From Euleptes europaea (Eukaryota > Chordata > Lepidosauria > Squamata > Sphaerodactylidae), in contig NC_079325.1 of NCBI RefSeq assembly GCF_029931775.1, forward strand, positions 25,711,461 through 25,775,460: DNA of 64,000 nucleotides. The letters are read 5' to 3'. Below, piece by piece: positions 22,667 through 33,302 of the stretch. Each line of letters opens with the position of its first letter. Position 1 is the first letter of the stretch. The notes under the pieces were generated by a model. It was not told where the DNA came from. It was given only the letters and a program-made list of their open reading frames with translations, and ran no database searches. Both the position numbers and the translations under genes were made by a program.

Positions 22667-23777
22667 TCCTCTGAAGATGCCCGCCACAGCGGCTGGCGAA
22701 ACGCCAGGAAAGAAAATACCAAGGCCACGGTCACACAGCCCAGATAACCTGGAAGAACCAATATTCTGACAGTAGGTTATCCGGGCTGTGGGACCGTGGT
22801 CTTGGTATTTTCTTTCCTGACGTTTCACTGCCCTTCAGCGTTACTCCTCTGAAGATGCCCGCCACAGCGGCTGGCGAAACGTCAGGAAAGAAAATGCCAA
22901 GGCCACGGTCCCACAGCCCAGATAACCTGGAAGAACCAATATTCTGACAGTAGGTTATCCGGGCTGTGGGACCGTGGTCTTGGTATTTTCTTTCCTGACG
23001 TTTCACTGCCCTTCAGCGTTACTCCTCTGAAGATGCCCGCCACAGCGGCTGGCGAAACGCCAGGAAAGAAAATACCAAGGCCACGGTCCCACAGCCCAGA
23101 TAACCTGGAAGAACCAATATTCTGACAGTAGGTTATCCGGGCTGTGGGACCGTGGTCTTGGTATTTTCTTTCCTGACGTTTCACTGCCCTTCAGCGTTAC
23201 TCCTCTGAAGATGCCCGCCACAGCGGCTGGCGAAACGTCAGGAAAGAAAATGCCAAGGCCACGGTCCCACAGCCCAGATAACCTGGAAGAACCAATATTC
23301 TGACAGTAGGTTATCCGGGCTGTGGGACCGTGGTCTTGGTATTTTCTTTCCTGACGTTTCACTGCCCTTCAGCGTTACTCCTCTGAAGATGCCCGCCACA
23401 GCGGCTGGCGAAACGCCAGGAAAGAAAATACCAAGGCCACGGTCCCACAGCCCAGATAACCTGGAAGAACCAATATTCTGACAGTAGGTTATCCGGGCTG
23501 TGGGACCGTGGTCTTGGTATTTTCTTTCCTGACGTTTCACTGCCCTTCAGCGTTACTCCTCTGAAGATGCCCGCCACAGCGGCTGGCGAAACGTCAGGAA
23601 AGAAAATGCCAAGGCCACGGTCCCACAGCCCAGATAACCTGGAAGAACCAATATTCTGACAGTAGGTTATCCGGGCTGTGGGACCGTGGTCTTGGTATTT
23701 TCTTTCCTGACGTTTCACTGCCCTTCAGCGTGACTCCTCTGAAGATGCCCGCCACAGCGGCTGGCGAAATGCCAGGA
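22667..23777 (+). ncRNA. Seven tandem hammerhead-like ribozyme motifs
   Basis: 43-base motifs at 22667, 22845, 23023, 23201, 23379, 23557 and 23735. Each has UCCU / CUGAAGA / hairpin / GAAA / AGGA. The second, fourth and sixth carry GUC at the cleavage position. The first, third, fifth and seventh carry GCC there, which should break the conserved A-U pair beside the cleavage site. The predicted stem III is only about two base pairs, the layout reported for Penelope hammerheads that act as dimers. Confidence 0.5.
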
Positions 23778-23930
23778 AAGAAAATACCAAGGCCACGGTC
23801 CCACAGCCCGGATAACCTACAAGAACCAAAGAAGGATTCTTGTTCCGAAGTTTCTTTTAATGGGCTGGAGAAAAAAAAAATCCTTCCCGTGAACTAGTTG
23901 CAGGCTCCCTGCGCTTGAATGATCCCAGCC

Positions 23931-24047
23931 TCCCATTGGCTGCCCACCACGCCTCCGGATTGGTCCCCGATCTCGGATGGGTGGGGTGAGGGGGGGGCGG
24001 AAAGTAGATAAGAGCGGCTATAAAAGCGCCAGGTTGGCCACCTGCAG
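23931..24047 (+). promoter_or_regulatory. STC1: STC1 core promoter
   Basis: TATAAAAG at 24019-24026 is followed by GC-rich transcribed sequence, with a start expected near 24045-24055. Upstream lie two ATTGG (inverted CCAAT) boxes at 23935-23939 and 23959-23963 and GC-rich patches such as GGGGGGGCGG near 23990. The Penelope array stops at 23834, so the usable proximal promoter before the repeat is only about 185 bp. The start site is inferred from TATA spacing. Confidence 0.75.
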
Positions 24048-24049
24048 TG

Positions 24050-24247
24050 AGCAGCAGCCCTCCGGAGGGGAGACGCGCGGCAGCAGCAGCACCACCGCCG
24101 CCCCGGGCAGCATCCAGCGCCGCGTCTCCGCTGAAGCCCAGGGAGGTGGGGGGCGCGAGAGCCAGCCAGCCAGCCAGCCAGGCACAGGGCGGGGTGGGGG
24201 GGCCCAGGGACCACGCCAGCCCAAACTTAGCGGAAACTTCTCGGAGA
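24050..24247 (+). other. STC1: STC1 5' UTR (predicted)
   Basis: GC-rich leader between the TATA box and the ATG. It has a short CAG run (GGCAGCAGCAGCACCACCGC) and a five-unit GCCA/AGCC tetranucleotide run near 24161-24180. I see no upstream ATG. A trinucleotide-rich leader is also, from memory, a feature of mammalian STC1. Confidence 0.6.
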
Positions 24248-24365
24248 ATGCTCCGAAAGTCCGCGCTTCTGCTGCTGCTAGCCGTCGGCGCCTCCGCATC
24301 CTACGAAGCTGAGCAGAATGACTCGGTCAGCCCCAGGGGGTCGCGGGTCGCGGCTCAGACCTCAG
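24248..24365 (+). CDS. STC1: Stanniocalcin 1, coding exon 1 (gene overview)
   Basis: STC1 is a secreted, disulfide-linked homodimeric glycoprotein hormone that affects calcium and phosphate handling. This exon encodes residues 1-39 plus one base of codon 40. A signal peptide ([17 protein letters not shown]) is followed by the pro-region '[15 protein letters not shown]', matching human up to a Lys-to-Gly change just before the propeptide cleavage site. The ATG is chosen because it opens the signal peptide and has a purine at -3. The donor is CAG|GTGAGC. Joined with 29905-30047, 32223-32434 and 38732-39002, the frame is 744 bases, 247 residues plus stop, equal to human. The 11 cysteines fall at the family positions, with Cys45 first and Cys202 last (the intermolecular bridge). 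All introns are GT-AG, in phases 1, 0 and 2, and no defect is seen. The call rests on recalled family sequence. Confidence 0.97.
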
Positions 24366-24460
24366 GTGAGCCTCCTTCGCCCCCCCCCCCCGCTTCGCGA
24401 AGCCCCCCCCCCCCTACACACACACAAACACACACGCGTCCCGAGCCTTCCGCCCTTTGC

Positions 24461-24623
24461 GCACGGGAGGTTTCGCCCGGGCTCATCGCTCTCCAGGCGC
24501 ACCTTTCCCCCCCCCCCCAGCCCGATCCTCGGAGCTCTGCACTGGTGGTGGAGTTTGGAGGGCTGGGCTGGGGGGGAAAGGTGCGCCTGGAGAGCGGCGG
24601 AGCCCGGGCGAAACCTCCCGTGC
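24461..24623. repeat. Long GC-rich inverted repeat in STC1 intron 1
   Basis: Left arm 24461-24512 (GCACGGGAGGTTTCGCCCGG onward) and right arm 24571-24623 (ending CGAAACCTCCCGTGC) are reverse complements over about 52 bases, with one small indel and a mismatch. The loop is about 58 bases. It lies only about 100 bases after the exon 1 donor. Confidence 0.85.
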
Positions 24624-24922
24624 ATCCCTGGCTCCGAAACCTCCCGGGCATCCGCGGCTCCGGCGAGCCTCTGGGCGCAGCTGGCCGGCTTCTTTGCCAC
24701 GAGCGGGAGCCGCGCAGGAGAACTTCCCGGTGCCTCTCCCTCCCCGTCCTCTTCTCCTCCCTCTCCCCCCGCATGGCCGGCAGCTGGAAACGGCCTTGTA
24801 ATTCGATGTTTCAGGGAAGCCTTTCTTGCCCTTTCCTCGCCCGTTATGGGTTGTTGGGAGCCTCCGTTTCACGACCCGGTTTGTCATTCAGCCTGCCGTT
24901 CTTGGGGTTTAAATAAGAAATT

Positions 24923-25453
24923 CTCTTGCTAAGTGTCAAATTAGGAGAGTGGGCTTGCCTTTATTTAAAAGGGTGTTAAGATGCCAGCTGTACCGCTGCA
25001 CCTTTGCTGCATGCTGCTTCTCTTGCTCTCCGCTTACGCCTTTAAATAGTTCTTCTCTCCTAGAAATAGGATTACTTTATACCTGAACAGGCATGCCGGT
25101 AGTGGTTTTGGGGAGCTACGCCTAGCATATAGCTGTGCCCATGAAGAGGTGTGTGCAACATCTTTCAGATCTTCCTCCACAGATGTGCCATCTTGGTCTG
25201 GTTTCTAACTTCTTTTAAAAATTGGATTCCCCTCCCTCCCCCCAAACCTAGTAATACATTCTTAGCAACATGCAACCTCACAAGCTATTTCCATATGTGA
25301 ATTAGGTTATGGACTGCCAACTAGCCATCTCTGTAAGAGAAAAGGGAATTGCTTGCAGTTTCTCTTACTTTCAACACTGTAGGTATAGCTGGCATCTTAA
25401 CACCCTTTTAAATAAAGGCAAGTACACTCTCCTAATTTGACACTTAGCAAGAG
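24923..25453. repeat. 72-bp inverted repeat in STC1 intron 1
   Basis: Arm 24923-24994 (from CTCTTGCTAAGTGTCAAATT to CCAGCTGTACC) and arm 25382-25453 (from GGTATAGCTGGCATC to TTAGCAAGAG) are reverse complements with about 3 mismatches in 72. The 387-base spacer is ordinary sequence. No target duplication or known family recognised. Confidence 0.85.
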
Positions 25454-26312
25454 AGGTTTTTATTTCAGATCTGCAGGGCTCTGCAGCGCAGTACTAGGGT
25501 ATTTGCTCAATTTCCTTTTGTACTTGGTTGCTATAGAAACATAGGGTCTTGGTAATTCCACCATGCCTAAAACAATAAGGAACCCTAATGCATATTAAAC
25601 CTGCTGAATGCAAAGTTATAACCTGAATCCATGGAAACATGTCCTCATGAAAATGAGTTATAAGGACAGCAAGGGATGAATTGGGGGGGGGGGAATTAAT
25701 GGTAGCAAAAGATCTGTCTTCCCCAGTCACATACAACAGTTTTTCCCCCTTAAGAGCAGCCTCTCCTAGTCAAGATTAGGAGTGGAGGGTTTGGGGGTTT
25801 TAAATTTGGATTTCTGGACATCCTCAGTTCTAGAAGAGTAATATCTTCATCTCATGTAGTAATCCAATTTTACACTCCATCCATAATGCCTGTAACATGA
25901 TATGGTAAAAAGTAATGTATCTGTCCTTCAAGGTGATTGATGCATGACTGAGTAGAAATTCAACTCAGATATGAGGTTAATGCTCGTTAATCTAAAGGAA
26001 ATATGCTAGGAGAGAATTTTCATATTGAGTTTGATTTAAATATAGATGTTTTGTATAGCTTGGAGAAAAACCATCATGATTTTATCTGAATGATGCTGCA
26101 ATAGCAATGATGGCTCCAGCAGTAGGTTTTTTTCTCCATGAAATCTTAATTGAGGCTTTGCACACCACTTAAGTCAGAATTGGAAAACCTGTATTAGCGA
26201 CCATCTTATCTGACATGACATCTTCTCTGATAAGAGTGAACAAAAATTATTCAAGGGCACAGCAACACATTGCTTATTTGAACATGACACGCTCCACTTA
26301 ACACAGGTGCTT

Positions 26313-26352
26313 CTGTGTGTGTGTGTGTATGTGTGTATATATATATATATAT
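26313..26352. repeat. Microsatellite (TG)n/(TA)n
   Basis: A TG run passing into an uninterrupted TA run inside STC1 intron 1. Confidence 0.85.
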
Positions 26353-26522
26353 CTACCTACACAACAGGCGGGATGAGAACTACCATGTTTGTCTGCCACT
26401 GTCAGCTATGGGATGTCCCATGTCATGGATCACTTGCCTGTTCCATGAACTCCTGCCTTTGCTTCGGACTCTGTGCTGCAATGCCCATCCAAGTGCTCCC
26501 ACAGCGACTGCTTACTGAGAAG

Positions 26523-26642
26523 GAGAGGGACTTTGGTTCATTAGCTGAACATGTGCTTTGCATGCAGAAGGTCACAGATTCAACTGTCAGCATCTCCCGT
26601 TAATGGATCCAGTGATCTGACTTGGTACAGGGCAATTTCATA
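26523..26642 (+). repeat. tRNA-derived SINE, decayed
   Basis: 'TGTGCTTTGCATGCAGAAGG', then 'CAGATTCAACTGTCAGCAT' (B-box region) and 'TCTGACTTGGTACAGGGCA' follow the order of the SINE at 21791. The tail is worn. Confidence 0.55.
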
Positions 26643-26938
26643 TTTTCATCAGTTGAACAATGTAATGTATCCAGAATACAGCATCCATATTTATATTTCT
26701 TGGGGCTGCAGTCTTCTGCTATAATGGTGTAGTATTTTGGGCCAGGAAGACTAGAGTAGTCTCTCAGTAAGTCTCTTTCCCCTTCTTAGTAAACTATACG
26801 TGCAGAATGCACTTCTACAGTGACTTTAAAGTAAAGTCCTGACCAGCAGAGGAAGTCCTACCATAAGCCAAGGTGAGATTGTTGTCTGGGGTGACAGGTA
26901 TGGAGGAAGGCATGCAGCTCTGTTTATTTGATTAGGGT

Positions 26939-27012
26939 ACAAGCCACTTGAAAATCCTAGGAGGTCTCTGTAAGTCAGTTGTGACTTGACAGCGCACGGG
27001 CACATACACAGG
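26939..27012 (+). repeat. 5S-SINE/BovB tail fragment
   Basis: 'TGTAAGTCAGTTGTGACTTG' then 'ACAGCGCACGGGCACATACA' matches the tail shared by 5S-SINEs and BovB. Only the 3' end remains. Confidence 0.5.
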
Positions 27013-28196
27013 CCACTAGGAAGGGCTTCTGAACAAGTCCCATATATTTGCCCTTTCTGGTGGAATGTGCCAAATGTTAACTAGTGGAAAAAAAGAGAAA
27101 ATAAACCAGAATCATGGTTACCCCTCTAGAATTCTCATGGAAGGAAGGGAGATATCATCTGAATGTTCTTAAATAAGCAGCAGAAAAGGCTTGGACAACC
27201 AAAGAGAAAAGGCCTGACCTACCATAAATGAGCTAGCTTCCTTTCCATGTCAGCCCTCCCACCCATTAAAATTCTCTGCAAAAGATCTTGGAATGTTGAC
27301 CAGGGCCAACATTCAAGGCTGGCGTGGTGGGCCATCTGCCATCCCACCAGGATGGAAGATTGCCCCCAGAAGTCCATGCTGGGAGCAGTGCCTGGAGAGA
27401 GTGAAGCAACACTTCCATGTTTCTTTAAACCTTGAAAAATTGGGCCCATGTACCTTACTCCAAGAAGATGACGCTTGCTGGAGGGAGGGCCTGGTGAGCA
27501 TCTTGCCTAGGGCCCTTCAAAACCTGGAGCTGATTCTGATACCAAACTATTCTTGGCAGGGTTTGAGGAACAGGGCCTCCAACACAGGTGCAGCAGTTTG
27601 CAACTCACTTTCTAGTATTGGGCATACTTGCAATTTTCTTATTGAAAATGAAGAAGTTTATACTTTTAAATTCCGCAAATATACTGAACCAGTACAGTTT
27701 TATATGCTAACAGTGTTATAAATGATGCATTTTATTTTGTTAAATCAGTAAAACAACTTTGATGGAAAGGTAAGTATTGCGTATTGTATTTACTGTGTAC
27801 TGTATTATTTAGCATGTTTATGGAATTTGAAGCGATAAATGTCTTCCTTTTCTATAAGAAATTGCAAGTATACCTAATACTTGAGAAAGGACTGCAGACT
27901 GCTGCACCATAGGCCGCCATAGCACATGGAGCTTGATTTCTGCCATCTGAGAGTTAGGAAAAAATAAAAGTTGAAGGTAGAAAACAAATTCTGTAGAAAA
28001 CAAAAGTGTGTATATTTGTACAGAAACGTTCTCATACAGACACAGTAGATAGGACTATGAGCATTTATGGATATAAGATTATAAAACTGAAAACACTGAA
28101 TTCTTTAATAATGTATTAAACACCCTATAGCATATTATCGCCAAAATTATTTACATTTAATTTTAATACTTGAAAAGAGGTATATGTCTATGTTTG

Positions 28197-28263
28197 TTAG
28201 ATGTGAGCCGCTCTGAGCCCTACCCTGGTAGGGAAAGGGTGGGATAAAATATAATTAAATAAA
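28197..28263 (+). repeat. Retroelement 3' tail fragment
   Basis: 'GTGAGCCGCTCTGAGCCC', a G-rich 'GGTAGGGAAAGGGTGGG' stretch and an AATAAAT run look like the tail of a SINE or L2/CR1-group LINE. A similar decayed tail lies at about 35268-35335. Confidence 0.45.
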
Positions 28264-29350
28264 TAGCTATAATTCTTATATATAAGTTTATTTATATGAT
28301 GCTTTAAGATGTCGTACATAAAAATTTTCATACTATGCAGTTTTGAGTAAAACCTCATCTTTCATTTCACTCATTACAGAAGGGGAAGAAAGGAGTTTTT
28401 CCAGTGCTCCTTAAAATTTTCTAATTTTTCTATTGGAAAAATTGAAAGCCTTCAGATGTTTCTCTTGGAATACATTTTGAGTGTCAAAAGCCTTGCCTTA
28501 AGAAGTATTTCGTTTTAAAAGGGAAAACATCTCATAGCAGTTGTTTATATTATGCCCCAAATTCCCATTTTTCCATTAGCAAAAGGCTTTGGGGGATGGG
28601 GGGGAGGGTTTTTTTTCTGGAGGGGTTTCCTAGGCCTTCCCACCTCCGGTTGGTGTTAGTTGCACTGATCCACTGTCAATGGAGGTGGGAATGGTCTTGG
28701 ACTTTTCCATGCACATAGCAGCCACTTCAGCTTTGCTGCAGTCTTTCCGGAAAGATCACAGGAAAACTGGGGGAAAGCCAGAAGATGCATGAGATGCCCA
28801 TGCTCTGTTAGATGCTCTGTGATGCTCTGTTAGAAGCAGGAGGGAAACCACTTCCCATAAGCAATAAAGCTGGACCAAATACCCCGTGCGGAAGCAACCA
28901 TAGTTACATGGCATGCCTCTGAACAAAATGGGAGGGAATTGCAGCACAGGGAAAAGAGGGAGTGCCTGGATCTGACAACTAAACAGTTTTAAAGGACATT
29001 GGACATCAGATGTTGGGGCCCAAGATTCCTTTCTCTCCCTGAGGCCCAGGTGAGCCACTCCCATTCAACAATTTGAACTGGAGAGACCATTGGTCCAATT
29101 CGGTATGAGTGTTAACTGTAGTTTGGTCACCGCATCTGAACCAGGGCAGTGTCTGATAGCACGGATAACTTGTGGTATAGTGCCTCTTCCTTTGTGGAAT
29201 TTGACTGTGCAAGGGAACACTTCTGTTGTGTGGCAGTAAAAATGTACCATATCCCTTATGCCTCTGCCGCTTGCGAAGTTCAAAAGAAGAAAGGCTCCAG
29301 TACCTGCAAGCAGTACCCTCTAAGGCACCCAAGGATAACTGAATCTCAAG

Positions 29351-29624
29351 CAGTTGTTTTACTGCATTAGAGGTCATTTCAGAGGGTAGCCATGTTGGTC
29401 TGCAGTAGAACAGCTAGATTCAAGTCCAGGCACATCTCGGAGAACCACAAGATTTTCGAGGTATGAGCTTTTGAGAGTCAAAGCTCACTTTGTCAGCTCA
29501 TACAGGGACCTTACCCCGAAAATCTTTTTGGTCTCTGAGATGCTACTGGCCTTGAATCTAGCTGTTCTACTGCAGACCAACACAGCTATCCTCTGAAGTT
29601 ATCTCTAATGCAGTAAAACAGCTT
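29351..29624. repeat. Snapback element related to the 34976 hammerhead family
   Basis: Near-palindrome. Inner arms contain 'GTTGGTCTGCAGTAGAACAG' and its reverse, and a 'GGTATGAGCTTTTGAGAG' stretch equivalent to the motif region at 35028. The outer arms 29351-29372 (CAGTTGTTTTACTGCATTAG...) and 29603-29624 are also reverse complements, so the inverted repeat extends beyond the recognisable element. More decayed than the 34976 copy. Confidence 0.65.
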
Positions 29625-29870
29625 CGTGAGATCCAGCCATCCATGGGTGCCTTGGTACTCAATTAGAAATATTTAATTAAAAATATTTGTGATTCAGTAA
29701 TCATGACCACCGACTGCACAAAAGAAATGAACTTATGATGTAATGGGCTAGCAGTGAATGCTTACTAAAGACTGGCATGTGAACACCAGGAATGAAGTGT
29801 TACTTGGCAATTTCTGGTTGATGTCAGCTTTCAACTCAAAATGAATATAAGGGACCCTGAAGACTGGTAG

Positions 29871-30098
<228 letters not shown>

Positions 30099-30300
30099 TA
30101 ATCTTTTTACTGATGAGCACTACACCCAGGGTTGAGCCTCGAACTCTGATTCTGTTTATGTTGTGTGGACTATGCAGCTCTATGCCAATTAAGGGGATTT
30201 GCATAATACTTTCAGTATGCGTAAGTAGGGGCAAAGAACTAGTGGGAAACTCTGCCCCAATAGAATAATGCACAATTATATTTGTATCTTTCTGAGATTT

Positions 30301-30595
30301 CTTGGTGTGGTGGATAAGAGCGGTGGTTTGGAGCGGTGGAGTCTGATCTGGAGAACCGGGTTTGATTCCCCGCTCCTCCACATGAGCGGTGGAGGCTAAT
30401 CTGGTGAACTGGATTTGTTTCCCCACTCCTACACACGAAGCCAGCTGGGTGACCTTGGGCTAGTCACGTTCTCTCAGCCTCCCCTTCCTCACAGGGTGTC
30501 TGTTGTGGGGAGGGAAAGGGAAGGTGATTGCAAGCTGGTTTGATTCTCCCTTAAGTGGCAGAGAAAGTCGGCATATAAAAACCAACTCTTCTTTG
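30301..30595 (+). repeat. Sauria-type SINE, full length
   Basis: The best copy in the window of the long form. Head 'TGGTGTGGTGGATAAGAGCG', B-box 'GGGTTTGATTCCCCGC', body 'AGCCAGCTGGGTGACCTTGG', then the tail 'AAGTCGGCATATAAAAACCA'. A duplicated 'TCCACATGAGCGGTGG' motif inside the head matches the reverse copies at 7000 and 44845. Confidence 0.85.
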
Positions 30596-31224
30596 TCTTA
30601 CACACTGCAAACCTGGGAGCTAGAAACTTGTACTGTCTTTGCACCCTTATTTGAGTGTTAGTCCTAGTGAACTCTGGGACTTGCTTCCAAGAAAGCATGC
30701 ATAGGACTGTGGGGTATGTTGCAGCCCTAGTTAATATCTTGTGCTGAAGCACTGCAAAGACTCGCAGTGGCTCCAGCTCAAAGCATTTGCTGCATGGATC
30801 ACTGGTGGCGGAAGGAGCTCTGTTCTGGCCTGTGACAGTACATTTTCCACATGCTTGGCAGAGGATGTCTTGTGGGGTGGAGAATGATGTTTCCCCTGCA
30901 AGAGGAAACAAATGTTCTTCTCACACTGCCACTCCTACTGAGAAAACTGGCAAGGAGATGAGAGGTTGGGGTTAGGAGGCCCCACTCCTAGCTGCGCAAA
31001 GCCAGATTGGCCTCATGCACTTGCACTGCAGGGGCCTGGAAACTTGGCATCTAAGGTAATACCGGGGCCAGTCCTACCATTGGACACAGTGAAGTGGTCC
31101 TTCTTGGGCCTTAACTCTTGACGGTACCATAGTTCACAAGGCAGCAGATCATCAACATAATTCACCCATCCTTGTCCCGGTCTTCTAACTTCCAGAGGAG
31201 GGGCACCTGTCTATGCTAAATTGC

Positions 31225-31270
31225 TTTCAGTATCTCGCTCACTTAAACTTTGAGCAAATTAGCAACTCCC
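31225..31270 (+). repeat. 46-bp block repeated in STC1 introns 2 and 3 (copy 1)
   Basis: TTTCAGTATCTCGCTCAC followed by TTAAACTTTGAGCAAATTAG recurs at 33303-33348 with about 2 differences in 46. Family not recognised. Confidence 0.8.
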
Positions 31271-32222
31271 CGTCACCTCATAACCTCAGATACTGTGATG
31301 CCTTCCATGCCTCTGCATGGGCAGATTAACGAGGACTTTGAAAAGCATACAAAGTGCTTAAAAGTTAATGTAGAGGTGTAGGAGAATCGGTTTTGACATG
31401 TGCTTGCTATGTTACGATGTCCGTTGCACAGCAGCAAGTGTGCGGGGTAACCACGTCTACCACCGTTTGGCAAGTATCTCTGTGTTCACTCTGTCTGCCC
31501 CAAGGCATGTGAAGCCTAATGGAGCTGTTTCCATACATTTCTGATACCAAAGGGGGACTTCTTCCCACTGCCTCCCTTTTAATACACATCTTTATGTATT
31601 TACGGTACATCTGCACTACAAACTTAAATGTATATGAAACCAAAATAATTGTCATAGTTTCCCTCAAAGAATTCTGGGAGCTCTGATTTGATCATGTTAA
31701 GGTCATGAGTCTCCCCCCCATCTCAGGGCCCCCGCTGGAATAAGAGAATCTTACATCCATTTTAATAACTGGAGGTTTGTATAGTGTATTCTGTATTGAG
31801 TAACTTATAATCATCTGTACAACAGCCATGTAAAGTAGGCCAGTACTGAGACAGTCTAAGGAAAAACTGTGCGGATGCTTCTCTGCTGCTGTGGATTGCT
31901 CCACAAGAATCATAACTGTGTGGAAGCAGTGGTGGCTACTTGTTGAGTCTGTTTTCTTACATAGTGGGCCCTCTGCCATTGGGGCATTTCTAGATGTCTA
32001 AAGCAACTTCTCACATGTAGGAATCAACCATGAAACACAATAGTGCTTGAAACGTAAATGTGGGTCAGCATTGTCATGTAAACTTTATATGAGCAGGTTC
32101 TCTAGTACTTTATGGGTGACAAGTGTGGCCAGCCAAAGAGCATTGCCCACTATAAAGATGTATGTTTGTTTTGCTTTAGCCTACATGTGTGTTTACACAC
32201 TAACATGCTGCTTTATCTGCAG

Positions 32223-32434
32223 GGGAAAGCCTTTGTCAAGGAGAGCTTGAAGTGCATTGCAAATGGAATCACGTCCAAGGTTTTCCTTTCTGTTCGGAGG
32301 TGCTCCACATTCCAGCGTATGATCTCTGAGGTGCAAGAGGAATGTTACAGGAAACAGGACATATGCAGTGCTGCTAGAAGAAATACAGAAGCGATCGCAG
32401 AAGTGGTCCAGCTTCCACACCACTTCTCAAACAG
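32223..32434 (+). CDS. STC1: Stanniocalcin 1, coding exon 3
   Basis: 212 bases between the CTGCAG acceptor and CAG|GTAGGC donor; residues 88-157 and two bases of Arg158. It reads '[20 protein letters not shown]', then '[18 protein letters not shown]' and '[12 protein letters not shown]', with four family cysteines. The '[15 protein letters not shown]' part is the least like human ('NVCSIAKRNPEAITE'). Confidence 0.97.
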
Positions 32435-32626
32435 GTAGGCTTATTGTATCATTCAAAGATATGGACAACTTGTTGCAAGGACACGTTCACATGCCTGGCA
32501 AACTGGCCTTGCCCCTGAGAGGTGTGGTAGAATTACTCCCTTGAATGCTTCATAGGGATATATCAAATGGGAATGGAAAAAGCTGTCTGTTACTCAGTCC
32601 ATGTAAATAAGCCATACACGTATGAC

Positions 32627-32828
32627 ACATGAAGCTACCGTGTACTGAGTTAGACCAGTGATCCATCTAACTTAGTATTGCCTATGCTGACTGGCTTTCC
32701 AAGGACTGAGGCAGAGAAAGGTCTTTCCCAGTGTCTAACCTGGAGGGCCTTTTAAATAAATCAGGGATTGAACCTGGGATGCCCTCTTTGTAAAGCAAGT
32801 GCTCTGTCGCTGAGCCACGGCCACTACA
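32627..32828 (-). repeat. tRNA-derived SINE, reverse, diverged
   Basis: Reversed end block 'CATGAAGCTACCGTGTACTG', 'AGGGATTGAACCTGGGATGC' (B box) and 'GCTCTGTCGCTGAGCCACGG' (A box) give the SINE of 21791 in reverse. Confidence 0.7.
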
Positions 32829-32944
32829 GCCTGTTGCTTCTTGCAAATGGTGCGGCATAATGATTCATGGTCCCCATGTTGCGTCATCAGCTTAGCACTT
32901 CCTGCATTTTTTCCTCCTCCCTCCAACAGCGCACAGTTCCTCTA

Positions 32945-33072
32945 TTGAGAGGCATAATTGTTAGAGTCAAGCCAGGACTTTCTCTGAGCCCAGCCCAAGG
33001 TGTTAGGATAAAATGGAGGAGGACAGAACCACTCTGTGCTCCTTGGAGGAAGGACGGGATAACCGTGTAATA
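32945..33072 (+). repeat. Partial tRNA-derived SINE
   Basis: 'TAGGATAAAATGGAGGAGG' and 'CTCCTTGGAGGAAGGACGGG' are the tail blocks of the Sauria-type family. The head is degraded. Confidence 0.5.
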
Positions 33073-33302
33073 GCAGCCATTGGCATAAAATAGAGGCAAA
33101 CTTAATCCTGCAGGAAGAAAGGAGGATATGAGAAGGAAAATAGGCGTTATAAGAGTAGTGAACTCTAAAATGCATAGATTATGGAAGCACCTGACTTGCC
33201 ATAGGCTTGAGAAAGGTAAAACCTCCCCCTCTGACATTTCTGAAGACACCACTCAGGGAAAGCAGCCCTTTGTCCCAGCGGAAGCCTGATGCTTCAACAT
33301 TT

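Larger units (their letters stand above)
22338..23834. repeat. Penelope terminal-repeat array with hammerhead-like motifs
   Basis: The left part (22338-22756) is an inverted pair of Penelope-type terminal sequence meeting near 22560-22575. From about 22660 the array continues as units of exactly 178 bp. The same GAAA landmark falls at 22698, 22876, 23054, 23232, 23410, 23588 and 23766. Two versions alternate (GCC with ATACC, and GTC with ATGCC), so the larger period is 356 bp. Each unit pairs a forward hammerhead-like motif with a reversed piece lacking the middle, so each is itself a snapback. The right end 'GGATAACCTACAAGAACCA' mirrors the left 'TGGTTCTTGTAGGTTATCC'. A weak 9-bp duplication (GATTCTTGT at 22329 and 23835) may flank the array. 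The same terminal sequence follows the Penelope frame at 51250-51457. Near identity of the units implies recent expansion. Confidence 0.8.

Noticed and set aside
22616-23718. Repeated open frames on the minus strand starting MKRQERKYQDHG
   Set aside because: They are the same 178-bp Penelope-end unit read over and over. The translation carries no domain; the sequence is explained as repeat and structured RNA.
24047-24932. Long overlapping open frames (up to 289 codons) in several frames around STC1 exon 1
   Set aside because: They arise from GC-rich sequence with few stops, cross the exon 1 donor and read low-complexity Pro/Ser/Arg/Gly. Only the 118 bases in the STC1 frame match a family.
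29006-29377. Open frame of 123 codons (-) in STC1 intron 1
   Set aside because: It partly overlaps the snapback repeat, shows no domain that I know, and lies antisense within an intron. No support for a gene.
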